Shown piece after piece: positions 24,976 to 37,229 of a DNA stretch of 64,000 nucleotides; the first letter of the stretch is position 1, and the number at the start of each line of letters is the position of its first letter. The notes beneath the pieces were generated by a model. That model saw nothing but the letters and a program-made list of their open reading frames with translations. It made no database searches and had not been told where the DNA came from. Location of the stretch: the NCBI GenBank assembly GCA_963798985.1, contig CAWCVL010000007.1, positions 930,001 to 994,000 on the forward strand, given 5' to 3'. The position numbers and the translations under genes were made by a program. The stretch is from JACCTU01 sp963798985 (GTDB taxonomy: Bacteria > Actinomycetota > Thermoleophilia > Gaiellales > Gaiellaceae).

Positions 24976-25971
24976 GGCAGCCTCCGCTGCGTCGGGTCGA
25001 GCGCGTCGCGGAGGCCGTCGCCGATGAAGTTGACGCCGAGCGCGATCAGCACGATCACGAGCCCGGGAACGTGACGAGCCACCAGGCCTCGAAGCCCTGC
25101 GTCTGGCCGTCCGCGATCAGCTTGCCGAGCGCCGGCGTCGGCGGCTGGATCCCGAAGCCGAGGAAGGAGAGCGCCGCCTCGATGAGGATCGCCGCGGCGA
25201 TGATCAGCGTCATCGAGACGATGATCGGCCCGACCGCGTTCGGGCAGCATGTGCCGGACGATGATCCGGGCGTCCCCGGCGCCGGCGGCCTTCGCCGCCT
25301 CGACGAACTCCTTCTCTCGCAGCGAGAGGAAGATGCCGCGCACGATTCGCGCGAGACCCGTCCAGAAGAGCAGCGCCAGGATGATCCCGACCCGGACCGG
25401 GTCGCCGTTGCCGAGGAACACCGACGCGGTCAGCAGGACGGCCAGCAGCCGGCAGCGTCAGGATGAGGTCGGTGAAGCGCATGAGCAGGTTGTCGACCGT
25501 TCCGCCGTAGTAGCCGGCGATCGCGCCGATCGTCGTGCCGATCAGCGTCGTCAGGCCGGCCACGAGGATCGCGACCCAGAGCGACGTCCGCAGCCCGTAG
25601 ATCACGCGGCTCAGGTAGTCGCGCCCGAGCAGGTCGGTGCCGAACAGTGATTCCCCTCGCTGCGTCGGCGCCTGCGCGATGTTGAACAGGTCGAGCTCGT
25701 CGTAGGCGTACGGGCGACACTCGCTCCGCGAAGATCGCGAGCAGCGCGAAGAAGACCAGCACGAGGAGGCTCGCGACCGCGAGGCGGTGGCGGAGGAAGC
25801 GCGTTCGCACGTAGTCCCACTGGCTGCGCGGCTTGATCGGTCGACGCCCGACTCGTGCGCGAGCGTCGGCGTCCTCGCTGCGAGCGTCATCGGCTCCGGG
25901 AGCTCGTCGCCGCCCGGCCCGTCGTGGTCGAGCTCCTTCGTGCCCTCCGTCGTGCGGATCAGATCAGTCAT
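24942..25971 (-). CDS. oppC: Oligopeptide ABC transporter permease OppC
   Basis: OppC is one of two inner-membrane permeases. The N-terminal cytoplasmic tail MTDLIRTTEGTKELDHDG is followed by FLRHRLAVASLLVLVFFALLA. The substrate-path region includes FGTDLLGRDYLSRVIYGLRTS, membrane segments around WVAILVAGLTTLIGTTIGAIAG, and the coupling loop EFVEAAKAAGAGDARIIVRHMLP. Frame breaks near 25840, 25720, 25450, 25240 and 25070 occur. The ATG at 25971 overlaps the oppB stop by a few bases, as expected in an opp operon. Confidence 0.8.
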
Positions 25972-26939
25972 GACGGACCCGCGGGTCCAGGAGGCCGTAG
26001 GTGATGTCGGCGAGCAGGTTGAAGAAGATGATCGCTGCCGACATGATCATCAGCCACGCCATCACCGGGTAGGGGTCGCCGGAGTTGAGCGCGTTGATGA
26101 AGTAGGGGCCCATCCCGTCGAGCCCGAAGACCGTCTCGGTGACGACGACGCCGCCGATCAGCGCGCCGAAGTTCAGCGCGATCACCGTCGTCAGCGGGAT
26201 GAGCGCGTTTCGGAACGCGTGCCTCATGATCACCGAGCGCTCTTTGAAGCCCCTTCGCGCGCGCCGTGCGCACGTAGTCGGAGTTGATCACCTCGAGCAT
26301 CGCACGCGCGCATGAAGCGCGAGTACGTGGCGATGCTCGCGACGCAGAGGACGATCACCGGCAGCGCGAGATGCTGCGGCGCGGTCGAGCAGGAAGTAGA
26401 TGCCGTTCCCGGGTCCACGCCGCTCAGGTTCGCCGTGTAGAAGATGCGGATGTCGAACCACAAGTAGATGTTGACGAACAGGATCTGGAGCATCAGCGCC
26501 AGCCAGAAGACGGGCGTCGCCAGACCGAGGAAGCTGAAGGTCGTCGCCGTGTAGTCGAACGCGCTGTATTGCCGCAGCGCGGAGTAGACGCCGATCACGA
26601 TCGCGATCAGGATCGCGAAAAACTCCGCCACAAACACCAGCTGCAGCGTGTGGCCCACGACGCGCTGGATGTCCGGCATGATCTTGCGCTCGCCGATGAT
26701 CGTCGTGCCGAACTGGTTGGTGACGGCGTCCTGCAGCCAGTAGACGTACTGGACGACGATCGGGTCGTTCAGGTGCTTGCGGCCTCGATGTTCGCGATCG
26801 TCGCCGGATCGACGCCGGGCGACATCTTCAGGAACGCCAGCGGGTCACCCGAGATGGTCACGAACGTGAAGATCAGGAAGCTCGCCACGAGCAGCACGAC
26901 GACGCTGTAGAGCAGGCGGCGGATGATGTAGGTCAGCAC
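25964..26939 (-). CDS. oppB: Oligopeptide ABC transporter permease OppB
   Basis: The N-terminus TYIIRRLLYSVVVLLVASFL is the first membrane helix, followed by the periplasmic region (NDPIVVQYVYWLQDAV) and further helices (FFAILIAIVIGVYSALRQYS). The C-terminal part NALIPLTTVIALNFGALIGG carries the permease signature and ends ITYGLLDPRVRHD. I place the GTG start at 26939, with GGAGGAGG 8 nt upstream. Frame breaks lie near 26780, 26390, 26310 and 26250. The oppA terminator precedes it. Confidence 0.82.
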
Positions 26940-26980
26940 GGCACGGGCCTCCTCCGGTTCACGAAGCGAGTCTAAAGCGA

Positions 26981-27014
26981 GAAGGGAGGTCCCGCCGAAG
27001 CGGGACCCCCCTTC
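26981..27014 (-). terminator. Strong hairpin between oppA and oppB
   Basis: The arms 26981-26995 and 27000-27014 form a long GC-rich stem with a CGAA loop (TTCG on the minus strand). The T run beyond it is poor, so partial termination is likely. That would give more binding protein than permease, as is common in such operons. Confidence 0.65.
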
Positions 27015-27056
27015 TGTCGAGCTGAGCGTGGCTGATCGGCCACCCTCCCTACGGTG

Positions 27057-28699
27057 TTACTGGGTCCGCCAGAGCTCGGAGTTCCAGGTCGAGCCCTGCT
27101 GCGTCGGGTTGAGCAGCAGGCCCGCTGACGCTGCGGTTGTTGATCAGGAACCCGGGCCGGACGTACATCGGAATCGAGATGACGTCCTCGGCCATGATCC
27201 GCTCCGCGCTGTGGAGCAGGTTCCGGCGCGCCGCGTTGTTCGGCGTGAACTGCGCCTTCTGAAGCGCGCTGGAGGCCGTCCGGTTGCAGTACGTCATGTA
27301 GTTCTGGTCACCACCGCAGCCGTAGAGGCCGAACGCGGTGATCGAGCTCGTCGGTCCGCCGAGCCACGTGAACATGCTGATGTCCCAGTCGCGCGAAGGC
27401 AGGATCTGGGTCAGCGCGTTCGCCGCGAACCGCGGCAGGAGCTCGATGCCCGATGGCCTTCAGTCTGGCTCTGGGCGATCTCGAACGTCAGCGCACGAAG
27501 CTGGTTGCCGGCGGTGGTGTTGAAGCGGAACGACAGCTTCCCGACACCGGGGCAGGTCCAGATGTTCGTGTTGTTGCGGTTCGGCGTGGTCGGACCACCG
27601 GTGCAGCCGTTCGCGCGGAGCTGCGCGATCGCAGCCCGCTGGTTGAAGCGCCCACCGGGCGAAGAACGGCCGGTAGTTGGCCTCGAACGGCTTCCAGATC
27701 AGGCTCTGGAGCACGGGCAGCTGAGCGGCCGATGCGACCAGGCCGGAGTTGACGTACAGAGCGTTCCGCACGTCAGCGCGGTTGATGCTCTGGATGAGCG
27801 CCTGGCGGACGTACTTCCGCTTCAGCGCCGGATGGCCCTGCGGGCCCTGCTGCAGGTCCATGTGCTCGAAGAAGTACCCGGGGCCGGACTGGACCCGGTA
27901 CGAGCTGTTGCGCCGGATCTCCACGATCTGGAGCTGCGGCTGCGGCTCCGTCACCTGGATCTCGTTCGAGCGCAGCGACTGGAAGAGCGACGCCGTGTTC
28001 GGGATGTAGCGGAACACGAGACGATCGAGCCGGGCCTGCGGCCCTGCGCGGAACGTCGCGTTCTTGACGAGCACGAGCTGCGTGCCCTTCTGCCAGCTGC
28101 TGAACCGGTACGGACCGCTGGAGACGTCAAGGCTGCTCTGGTAGAGCGTGTTGACGTTCGCACCACGGAGGGACGCCGCCGGGTAGATGTTGCCGGAGAT
28201 CAGCGCTTCCCAGGCCGCGTACGGCTTGCGGAAGATGACCGTGACGGTCTTGCCGCGGACCTGGCATGCGGCGGATGTCCTCCCAGCCCTCACGGGACGT
28301 GATGTCCCAGTTCTTGTTCATGATGGCCTGGTAGGTGGCGCGGAAGTCGTTGCCCGTCACCTGGCTGCCGTTGCTCCACTTCGCAGCGGCCTTGATCGTG
28401 AAGCGAACGGTCAACGGATTCGCCTTGACGAGCTTCGGCTTACCCTGGAAGAGCTGCGGAACGAGGATCGCCTTCTGGTTGTAGCGCTGACCACTCGCAA
28501 GCACGAGGTTCGTGACGAGGCTCGTCGTGTACGCGTTGCCAGGGGTGATCAGGTTGTTCAGGGTGGCCGGCTCCTGGTCGTGGCCGATCACCACCGTGCC
28601 CGCAGCCGAACGACTCGGCTTCGCGGTTGCAGCAGGCCCGACGACGAGGCTTGTGATCACAAGCGCTGCGGCGAAGAGCCAAACAGCTTTCGTACGCAT
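27057..28699 (-). CDS. oppA: Peptide ABC transporter substrate-binding protein
   Basis: This is the extracellular receptor of the peptide importer (SBP family 5). A signal peptide is evident: MRTKAVWLFAAALVITSLVV, cleaved near ATAKP. There is no lipobox cysteine, which is unusual for a Gram-positive-type binding protein. The mature protein begins with GTVVIGHDQEPATLNNLI and contains WSNGSQVTGNDFRATYQAI and YVRQALIQSINRADVRNALY. GGAGGGG lies 4 nt before the ATG. Frame breaks near 28265, 27655, 27460 and 27130 occur; the corrected end reads STWNSELWRTQ. Confidence 0.87.
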
Positions 28700-28839
28700 G
28701 TATCCCCTCCTGTAGATGCTTCCTACCCGCCCTCGAAGACCGCAGACGTGCCAGATCCGGAGTGCCTCTTCTACGCCGTTGGTGAGAGCGGGCCGGTGAG
28801 TATGACGCCTTGCTGAGAGGTTTGTTAGCGAGCTGGTAG

Positions 28840-29807
28840 TCAGCGGCCGGGGCGGCCAGGAGCAGCCCCAGAGGCAAAAAGGCGGCCAGCGCGGCGAGGG
28901 GCGCGAGCGGCTTCCGCTCGCGGCGGTCTCGCTGGACGACCGTGGGACCGGTGCCGAGGCGCCGCCGGGCCTCCCGTGCCGCGGCTCCGACCTCGTCCTC
29001 GGAGTAGACGGCGCCGCGGGTGGCGCTCGCGAGCCGGTCGAGCGAGGCGCGGGAGGTCGGGTCGGGCTTGTAGTCCGGCGCGGCGATGCCCCGGACGAAG
29101 ACCCGCTCGCTCGGGCCCCAGACATGGACGAAGACGGTCTCGATCCCCGGCGGGCGCGGCCAGCGCTCGCCGCGACCGCCCCCTCGTTCAGCGGCCGGGT
29201 CTCGCCGTCGGTGACGACGACGAGCAGGCGGTGCTCGACGGTCGGCGAGAAGAACCTGCGGGTCGCGACGGGGCCGAGCGCCTCGAGGGTCGTCCCGTTC
29301 GCGGACAGTCGTTCCTGCGGCGGCGGCCGGTCGATCCCGATCGACTGCTCGATGGTCGCCCGGAACACGTCCTCGTTCGCGCTCGGGAAGAGGTGCGGCA
29401 GGACGCGGTCGGTCAGCGAAGCGATCCCGACCTTGATCCCGACGAGCTGCTCCCGGACCTCGACCGCGGCCGACTTCGCGCGCTCGATCCGCGCCGGCGA
29501 GGCTTCGTTCCGACCGCGCGAGCATCGAGCGGGAGACGTCGAGGACGACGTAGACCTCCGCGTCCGTGCGAACGTGTGCGGGCGTCGTGCGCTCGAGGAC
29601 CGGCTGCGCCGCCGCCACCCCGACGAGCGCCCCGGCCAAGACGAGCGCGACGACCGGAAAGGCCCGCGACCGCAGGCGCGGCGACGGGAGGCGGAGCGTG
29701 CCCCGGATCCCCGCCGCGCGGCGCGAGACGAGCAGCGCGATCGCCAGCGGGACGACGACGGCGAGCGCGACGAGCGCGGCGAGCGGCGTCAGGAAGTCGA
29801 CGGTCAA
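28840..29807 (-). CDS. vWA-domain membrane protein, BatA/BatB-like
   Basis: Two N-terminal membrane segments (ALVALAVVVPLAIALLV and VVALVLAGALVGVAAA) are followed by a von Willebrand A domain with the metal-site motif VYVVLDVSRSMLARS and LLVVVTDGETRPL. A C-terminal membrane segment (PLAALAAFLPLGLLL) ends the protein. This topology matches BatA/BatB aerotolerance proteins. Frame breaks near 29510, 29390 and 29160 occur and the exact end is uncertain: the stop at 28840 assumes one more break. The TTG start follows the TPR gene directly. Confidence 0.72.
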
Positions 29808-29808
29808 C

Positions 29809-30436
29809 TCAGTACCCGCCTCCGGCCTCGCCCGCGCCCGCTCCGCGCGCACCCTGGCCGCCCGGGGTCGGGTCGTCGCCGCCGCCGCTCTCGCCGGCCT
29901 CGGCGTCGCGACGGAGGGCGATCTCGAGGTTCGCCTTCGCCTCGTCGTTGTCCGGGTCGAGCGCGATCGCGCCGCGGAACCTCGCCAGGGCGTCGCGCTG
30001 CAGGGCGTCCTGGTCCTGGGAGTCGGACAGCGCGCTCGCGAAGCTGATCACGCCGAGCAGCGTCATCGCGCGCGAGCGCCGCCGACGGTCGGCGTCGTCC
30101 TCGGCGATCGCGGCGATCAGCGAGCGCGCCTCGCTGCGCCGGAGCGCGAGCCGCGGGTCGGACGACTCCGCCTGCGCGACGCCGGCGAGCCGGAGCGTGC
30201 GGAGCGCCTCGCGGAAGTCGACGTCGTCGTCGACGCCGAGCAGCGCCTCGGCCGGCGCCGAACGGGACGGACTGCGCGGGCTGCCAGAGGTCGCGCTCCT
30301 GCGGCGCGGCGCGGTAGCGGACGTCGCCGCTCTCGAGCGCGCTCTGCCAGCGCGCGACGTCGAGCGCGTGAGGAGCAGCACGGCGGCGAGGGCGAAGCAG
30401 GCGAGCGGCGCCGAGGATCGCCGCGACGCGCTTCAC
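29809..30436 (-). CDS. Membrane-anchored TPR-like protein, BatC-like
   Basis: The start VKRVAAILGAARLL leads into a membrane helix. A soluble region contains a TPR-like helical pair (DQDALQRDALARFRGAIALDPDNDEAKANLEIAL), and the protein ends in a glycine-rich tail. The GTG overlaps the stop of the upstream vWA gene as GTGA. Short TPR proteins of this type accompany vWA genes in Bat operons. Frame breaks near 30370 and 30265 disturb the N-terminal half. Confidence 0.65.
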
Positions 30437-31261
30437 GTCGCCCTCGGCAGCGCGAGCCGCGACGCGTAGCGCTCGTGCGCCGCGAGCGCCAAGAAGAACA
30501 GTGTGGCCAGCGTGAGCAGCCCGATCGGCGAGCCCGGCGCTGTCGGCGTTCCGCAGCGGTCGCGCCTCGTTGTCCGATCGAGCGCGTCGGCTCGGAGAAC
30601 GCGTCCTCGCCGAGGAGCCGGCGTGAAGAGGAGCCGGCCGTCGCTCAGCGCGCCGATCGGCACGACGCGGACGGCGACACCGCGGCTCTTGCAGCCCGTC
30701 GATCGTCCGCGTCAGCGCGGCGACGTCGTCGGGCGCCGTCTGCAGGTCGCTGATCAGCACGATCGAGCCGTTCTCGACGTGCTCGCGGTCGAGCATCCGG
30801 CCGGCGAGCTCGAGCGCGTCGGAGATGCGCGTGCCGCCGCGGAAGCTCTGCGTCCACGGCGTCGGCGGGTCGCCGCGTTCCGGCGGCGTGAGCACGCGCA
30901 GGACCGGCTCGAGCTCGCTCGCGGGCGTTCCCGGCGGGAGCAGCTCGTAGGCGACGTCGGAGAAGACGACGAGCCCGACCGGCGCGTCACCGTCGACGAC
31001 GTTCCGGAGCGAGCGGCGCACGTCGCCGTAGCTGTTCGGCGATGCTCAGCGAGACGTCGACCACGATCACGCCCGACGAGCCCGCGGGGACGATCGTGCG
31101 GCGATGCACGTCGAACGAGCGCACGCGAGCGACCGTCGCGGCGAGCGCCGCGACGGCGGCGAGCCGCGAGCACCGAGCCGCACGAGCCTCGTGCGCCGCG
31201 CGACGCCGCGGAGGGCGGCAACGTCGTGCGTGTCGATCGCGAGCCTACGCCTGCGTCGCAT
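30433..31261 (-). CDS. vWA-domain protein of the MoxR/Bat operon
   Basis: The segments VVVDVSLSIAEQ, APVGLVVFSDVAYELLPPG, SFRGGTRISDALELAGRML and SIVLISDLQTAPDD give the metal-ion adhesion site of a vWA domain. A C-terminal membrane helix (GLLTLATLFFLALAA) follows. The ATG at 31261 overlaps the end of the upstream gene by 17 bp. Several frame breaks (near 31180, 31035, 30690, 30620 and 30540) occur. It probably works with the neighbouring MoxR ATPase as a chaperone-like complex. Confidence 0.68.
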
Positions 31262-32221
31262 CGTCCTCCTCGGTCTCGTCGCTCGCGGCTTCCCGGTCGA
31301 GGTGCTCGCGCACGCGCGCGGCGAGCCCGACCGACTCGACGGGCTGCGGGCTGCCCGGAGCGCCACGCGAGCGCGCGCGCCGACGCGGCGAGCGACCGGT
31401 CTCGTCCGTCGAAGTGCTCGGCGACGAACTCGAGCGCCCGGCGGCGCTCGGCCGCCGCCGTCGAGCGGGCTCGGCTCCTCGAGCAGCGCGAGCGCGCGCT
31501 CGAGCGGCGTCAGGTCCGGCAGGCGGCGGCGGGGCCGGCGGCTCCGGCGGCGGCGGCTCCTCCCGGCGCGGGAGCGCCGCGTACACGAGCCTGCCGCCGC
31601 CGAGCAGCAGCGCAGCCGCACCCGCGAGGAGCAGCGCGAGCAGCAGCGCCGGCGGCAGCCGGTACGACACGGCCGGCAGCGTCGCGAGGTCGGCGCGCCA
31701 GGCCGTCCCGTACTCGTCGCGGCGACCGAAGTCGTCCGAGACGAGCCGCGTGTTCATCGACGAGCACCGGCCAGCGCACCTCGGTCGACGCACGGCCGCC
31801 GCCGACCTGGTCGTACGTGAGCTTGACCGCCTGGAACTCGCGCGACGACGACGCGCGATTCGGAACGCACGTCGGTCCCAGGCAGCGAATGCACGTAGAC
31901 CGTCTCCACGTAGGTCGCGCGGTCGTCGTCGCGGCGGATCCGCTGCGGCGCTCGCACGAGCTGCCACGGCGCGAACGCCGCCTCGACGCGCAGCGAGTCC
32001 GGGTCGATGCGCGCGCGGTCGAGCGCGACCTGGACACGCGCGGTGACCGTGTCGCCGAAGAGCACGACGCGCGGCGACACGACGACGCGCGCCTCGAGCG
32101 CCTGCGCGCGGTCGAGCGCCTCGGTCGACGAGCCGTCGTCCCGCAGCGACGAACACGGCGACGAGCACGCGCCGACCACGAGCGCAGCGAGCGCTCCGAC
32201 GAGCAGGCGGCGCGAGCTCAC
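31245..32221 (-). CDS. Membrane protein of the Bat operon, BatD-like
   Basis: A signal-like start (SSRRLLVGALAALVVGACSS) is followed by a beta-rich extracellular region (EARVVVSPRVVLFGDTVTAR, then FAPWQLVRAPQRIRR), a membrane helix (LLLALLLAGAAALLLGGG) and a proline-rich cytoplasmic tail. This layout resembles the oxygen-tolerance BatD family, but sequence similarity is too thin for certainty. The GTG start overlaps the DUF58 stop as GTGA. Frame breaks near 31850, 31760, 31450 and 31370 occur. Confidence 0.55.
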
Positions 32222-33147
32222 GCGCGCACCACCTGCCTCGTCCGGCGTCCCTCGGACCAGCCGAGGAACGACGAGAGGATCTCCGCCGGGTCGCTCGACG
32301 AGACGACGACCGGGTCGAGGTCGAGACCGCGAAAGACGTCGAGCAGCCCGCGCGAAGCGCTCCTCGTTCGCCTCGCGCCGTGCGGCCGCCTCGCGAGCGG
32401 TCAGCCGAACCGGCGCGATGCGGCCCGTGCGCGGGTCGCGCAGCGGGAGCGACGAGCCCGTGCACGTCGGGGAAGCTCTGCTCCCAGACCGGGTCCTGGA
32501 TCACGACCGGGCACGAGGTCCCAGCGATGCTCGAGCAGCCTGGAGCCACGTCTCGTCGGACGGCGGGGGCGAGGAAGTCGGAGAGCACGAAGACGAACGC
32601 TGCCGGAGGTGACGACGCGCCGGTGCTCGGCGAGGTGGTCGAGCGCAGCGCTCGAGGCTGTCCGTGCGGCGCGGCCGAACGGCTGCCCGGTCGAAGCGCT
32701 TCTCCATCACCTCGCGCGGCCTGCGCCCGCCGCGCGGCGGCTCCCAGTACGCCGTCGCCCTCCGCGATGGTCGAGGTAGCCGGCGAACCCGCCGGCGCCG
32801 ACGGCGCTCGCGCATCGAGCAGCTCGGCGGTCGCGTGCAGCGTCGCGCGCGGCTTGTCGAGCCACGGCAGCGGCGAAGGGAAGAAGGACATCCCCGGGCG
32901 TCGGTCGCAGGCGATCACGACACGCGGCGCCTCTTCCGCGTAGCTGCTCGCGCACGATGAACTCGTCGCTGTGCAGCGCGGCCGAGCGACGCGCCGACGC
33001 AGCCCAGTCGATCGAGTGCGACGTCGTCGCCCGGCGGTACGGCCGCGAGCCGACGACGTCGGAGCCGGGTGCCGCGCCGGAAGCTCGCGCATCGTTCCGA
33101 ACGAGAGGCCGATCAGCCGCCGCCGCGGGACGAGCGGGAACGGTCAC
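32218..33147 (-). CDS. DUF58 protein of the MoxR operon
   Basis: The DUF58 core is recognisable in pieces: PLVPRRRLIGLSFGTM, DVVGSRPYRR, SIDWAASARRSAALHSDEFI, VVIACDRRPGMSF and AFVFVLSDFL. DUF58 proteins are vWA-like partners of MoxR ATPases. The GTG at 33147 overlaps the moxR stop as GTGA. At least eight frame breaks occur, making this one of the most damaged genes in the window, although the order of motifs is correct. Confidence 0.7.
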
Positions 33148-34215
33148 GGCTGCTCGACGGCTCGGCAAGCGGTACTGGGGCAGGCCGAAGAGCGTGGTAG
33201 TCCTCGGAGCTGCGGCCGCGGCGCGAGCTCGAGGCAGCGCCGCCGGAGCATCCTCGATCGCGGCGTCCCGCCGCCGCGCGCGCCTCCGCGAGGAAGCCGC
33301 CGGCGGAAGACGAGCCGGTGCGCGACGCACGGGAGTCGAACAAGCCGCTCGACGTCCTCGGGCACGACATAGACCGGCCGCGCAGAAGCGCCCACGCGCG
33401 CGACGCGCACGCTCGAGCGCGAGCGCTCGCGCGCACCGACGCGCCCATCGAGACGTCCTCGACTCGCGCGTCGCGCGGACGAGATCGACGATCCAGCGCT
33501 GGATAACCGCGTCGACGTAGATGTCTCGGACGCGCGACCGCGCAGCTCGAGGATCTCCTCGAGGCCGACGACCGGGCCGAGATGCTCGAGCGGGGTGGCA
33601 GTACCGCTGCTCGTCGAGGATCTGCAGCTCGTCGTCCGCCGACGGGTAGCCCAGCGCGGTGCTTCAGGAAGAAGCGGTCGAGCTGCGCCTCGGGGAGCGG
33701 GAACGTGCCCTCGTACTCGATCGGGTTCTCCGTCGCGAGCAGCAGGAACGGGTGCGGGCAGCAGGCGCGTCACGCCGTCGACCGTGACCTGCTGCTCGGC
33801 CATCGCCTCGAGCAGCGCCGACTGCGTCTTCGGCATCGCGCGGTTGATCTCGTCGACGAGCACGACGTTCGCGAAGATCGGGCCTGGACGAAACTCGAAC
33901 TCGCGCTCCTTCTGGTCGAAGATCGCGAGAGCCCGGTGACGTCCGTCGGCTGCAGGTCGGGCGTGCACTGGATGCGCGATCGCGGTCGCGCCCTCGATCG
34001 AGCGCGCCATCGCGCGCGCGAGCACGGTCTTGGCGGTCCCCGGCACGTCCTCGAGCAGCACGTGCCCGCCGCAGGCGAGCGCGGCGACGACGAGCTTGAT
34101 CTCCTCCGACTTGCCGTGGACGACCGTCTCGATGTTCGCGGACGATCCGGTCGGCGATCTGAGTCGCCCGGTCCAGCGCGGACTCTTGCTCGAGTGGTGC
34201 GGCCTCGGTCTCCAT
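33144..34215 (-). CDS. moxR: MoxR-family AAA+ ATPase
   Basis: MoxR ATPases act as chaperones for metal insertion or assembly together with vWA proteins. The N-terminus METEAAPLEQESALDRATQI is followed by GGHVLLEDVPGTAKTVLARAMA (Walker A), FEFRPGPIFANVVLVDEINR (Walker B) and PKTQSALLEAMAEQQVTVDG. The C-terminal lid domain is broken by several frame shifts (near 34140, 33930 and 33760, and more below 33700). It starts with an ATG 9 nt after a TACAAT box, so it heads the operon. Confidence 0.85.
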
Positions 34216-34224
34216 CGCGGATCG

Positions 34225-34230
34225 ATTGTA
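34225..34230 (-). promoter_or_regulatory. -10 box of the moxR operon
   Basis: TACAAT on the minus strand ends 9 nt before the moxR ATG, and the start context TACAAT-CGATCCGCG-ATG lacks a Shine-Dalgarno. The gene is probably leaderless. The same arrangement occurs before the methylmalonyl-CoA mutase gene. Confidence 0.55.
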
Positions 34231-34286
34231 GGTGTCCAGAGTGACTTCTAAGACGTGGGCGCGAGCCGGGATTGTTGGGAAACGCG

Positions 34287-35177
34287 CTAGCCTTCGAGCG
34301 CATCGGCGCCGGCCACGACTTCCAGGATCTCCTGGGTGATCTCGGCCTGCCGGGCTCGGTTCATCGCGAGCGTGAGGCTGTCGATCAGCTCGCCGGCGTT
34401 CTTCGACGCGTTCCGCATCGCGGTCATCCGCGCGCCCTGCTCGGAGGCGGCCGACTCGAGCAGCGCGCGGTAGACCTCGGTCTCGAGGTAGACGGGCAGC
34501 AGCCGGGCGAGAATCTCCTCCGGCTCGGGCTCGTAGATGAAGTCGCCGCGCATCGCGTCGTCGCGGCGCTCCTCGTCGTCGGTCTCGAGCAGGTGCTCGG
34601 GGATCGGCAGCACCTCCTGCTCGGTCACCTTCTGAACGAGCGGCGAATCGAAGTGGTTGTAGACCAGGATCACGCGGTCGAACTCGCTGTCCACGTACTG
34701 CTCGGTCAGCGTGTGCGCGATCGCCTGCGCGTCGGTGTACGCCGGCCGGTCGCTGAAGCCGGTCCAGTCGCTCGCGACGTCGTAGCCGCGGAAGCGGAGC
34801 GTCGACCGGCCCTTCTTCCCCGCGACGAGCCAACGGATCGTCTGCCCCTCCGCTTCGAGCTCGCGGCCGAGCGCAAGTGCCCTCCGCAGGACCTGGGAGT
34901 TGAAGGCGCCCGCGAGGCCGCGGTCTCCGGTCATCGCGAGGATCGCCGTCGTCTGCGGTTCGCGGCGCTGGAGCAGTGGGAGCCGCTGCGTCGAGACGGA
35001 TGCGCGCGCGACGCCGCTCATCAGCTCGAGCATCTTGTCGGCGTAGGGACGCATCGTCTCGATCCGCGCCTGCGCGCGCCTGAGCCGGGCGGAGGCGACG
35101 AGCTCGAACGCCTTCGTGATCTTCTGCGTGTTCTGAACCGAGCGGACTCGGCGCTTCAGGTCTTGGGTCGACGCCAT
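34287..35177 (-). CDS. atpG: ATP synthase F1 subunit gamma
   Basis: The gamma subunit forms the rotating central stalk. The N-terminal helix MASTQDLKRRVRSVQNTQKI and the C-terminal helix AMNRARQAEITQEILEVVAG are the conserved coiled-coil halves, with the Rossmann-like domain between (AILAMTGDRGLAGAFNSQVL). It is intact at 296 residues. The ATG directly abuts the atpA stop. Normally atpD follows; here a moxR operon does. Confidence 0.96.
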   Translation of the reverse strand: MASTQDLKRRVRSVQNTQKITKAFELVASARLRRAQARIETMRPYADKMLELMSGVARASVSTQRLPLLQRREPQTTAILAMTGDRGLAGAFNSQVLRRALALGRELEAEGQTIRWLVAGKKGRSTLRFRGYDVASDWTGFSDRPAYTDAQAIAHTLTEQYVDSEFDRVILVYNHFDSPLVQKVTEQEVLPIPEHLLETDDEERRDDAMRGDFIYEPEPEEILARLLPVYLETEVYRALLESAASEQGARMTAMRNASKNAGELIDSLTLAMNRARQAEITQEILEVVAGADALEG

Positions 35178-36693
<1,516 letters not shown>

Positions 36694-36698
36694 CGGTG

Positions 36699-37229
36699 TC
36701 AGCTCCTCTTGAGGTCTTGTCGTAGGCGTTCAAGTCTTCCGCGGACGCTTGCGTCCACGAGCATCGGGCCGGCACGAAGCACGAAGCCGCCGATCAGGTC
36801 GGGGTCGACGCTGCGAGTCGCCTCGACGTGGCGGCCCGACTGCTGCTCGATCTGCGCGAGGATCTCCTTCGCTTCGTCGTCCGAGAGCTCGTACGCAGTG
36901 GTCAGGTCGACCGCGAGCCGCTTCTCCTCGGCGGCGACGAGCGCCTCGAACTCGCGCGTGATCTCCTCGAGCTCGGTCGCGCGTCCCTTCTCGATCAGCA
37001 GGAGCAGGAAGTTGCGCACGATCTCTTCACCGCCCGCGAGCAGCTCGCCGAGCGCGGCCTGCTTCGTGCGGTGGTCGATCTCGGGGTTCTCGAGCAGCGC
37101 GCGCAGCTCCGGCACGTCTCGCGTGGCCGCGACGAAGTCGGCGAGCTCCTCGTGTACCTGCGCGAGGCGGCTCTGGTCCTTCGCTGCGGCGAAGAGCGCG
37201 CTGGCGTAGATGCGGTGCGCGACGGCCAC
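36699..37229 (-). CDS. atpH: ATP synthase F1 subunit delta
   Basis: The delta subunit joins F1 to the peripheral stalk. The helical N-terminal domain AHRIYASALFAAAKDQSRLA and the C-terminal part VDPDLIGGFVLRAGPMLVDA are typical. It is intact at 176 residues. The GTG start directly follows the atpF stop. It is a stand-alone delta, not the b-delta fusion seen in mycobacteria. Confidence 0.95.
   Translation of the reverse strand: MAVAHRIYASALFAAAKDQSRLAQVHEELADFVAATRDVPELRALLENPEIDHRTKQAALGELLAGGEEIVRNFLLLLIEKGRATELEEITREFEALVAAEEKRLAVDLTTAYELSDDEAKEILAQIEQQSGRHVEATRSVDPDLIGGFVLRAGPMLVDASVRGRLERLRQDLKRS

Noticed and set aside
31245..32221. Calling this gene a transglutaminase often found in MoxR operons
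   Set aside because: No Cys-His-Asp transglutaminase motif is visible; the layout is closer to BatD.
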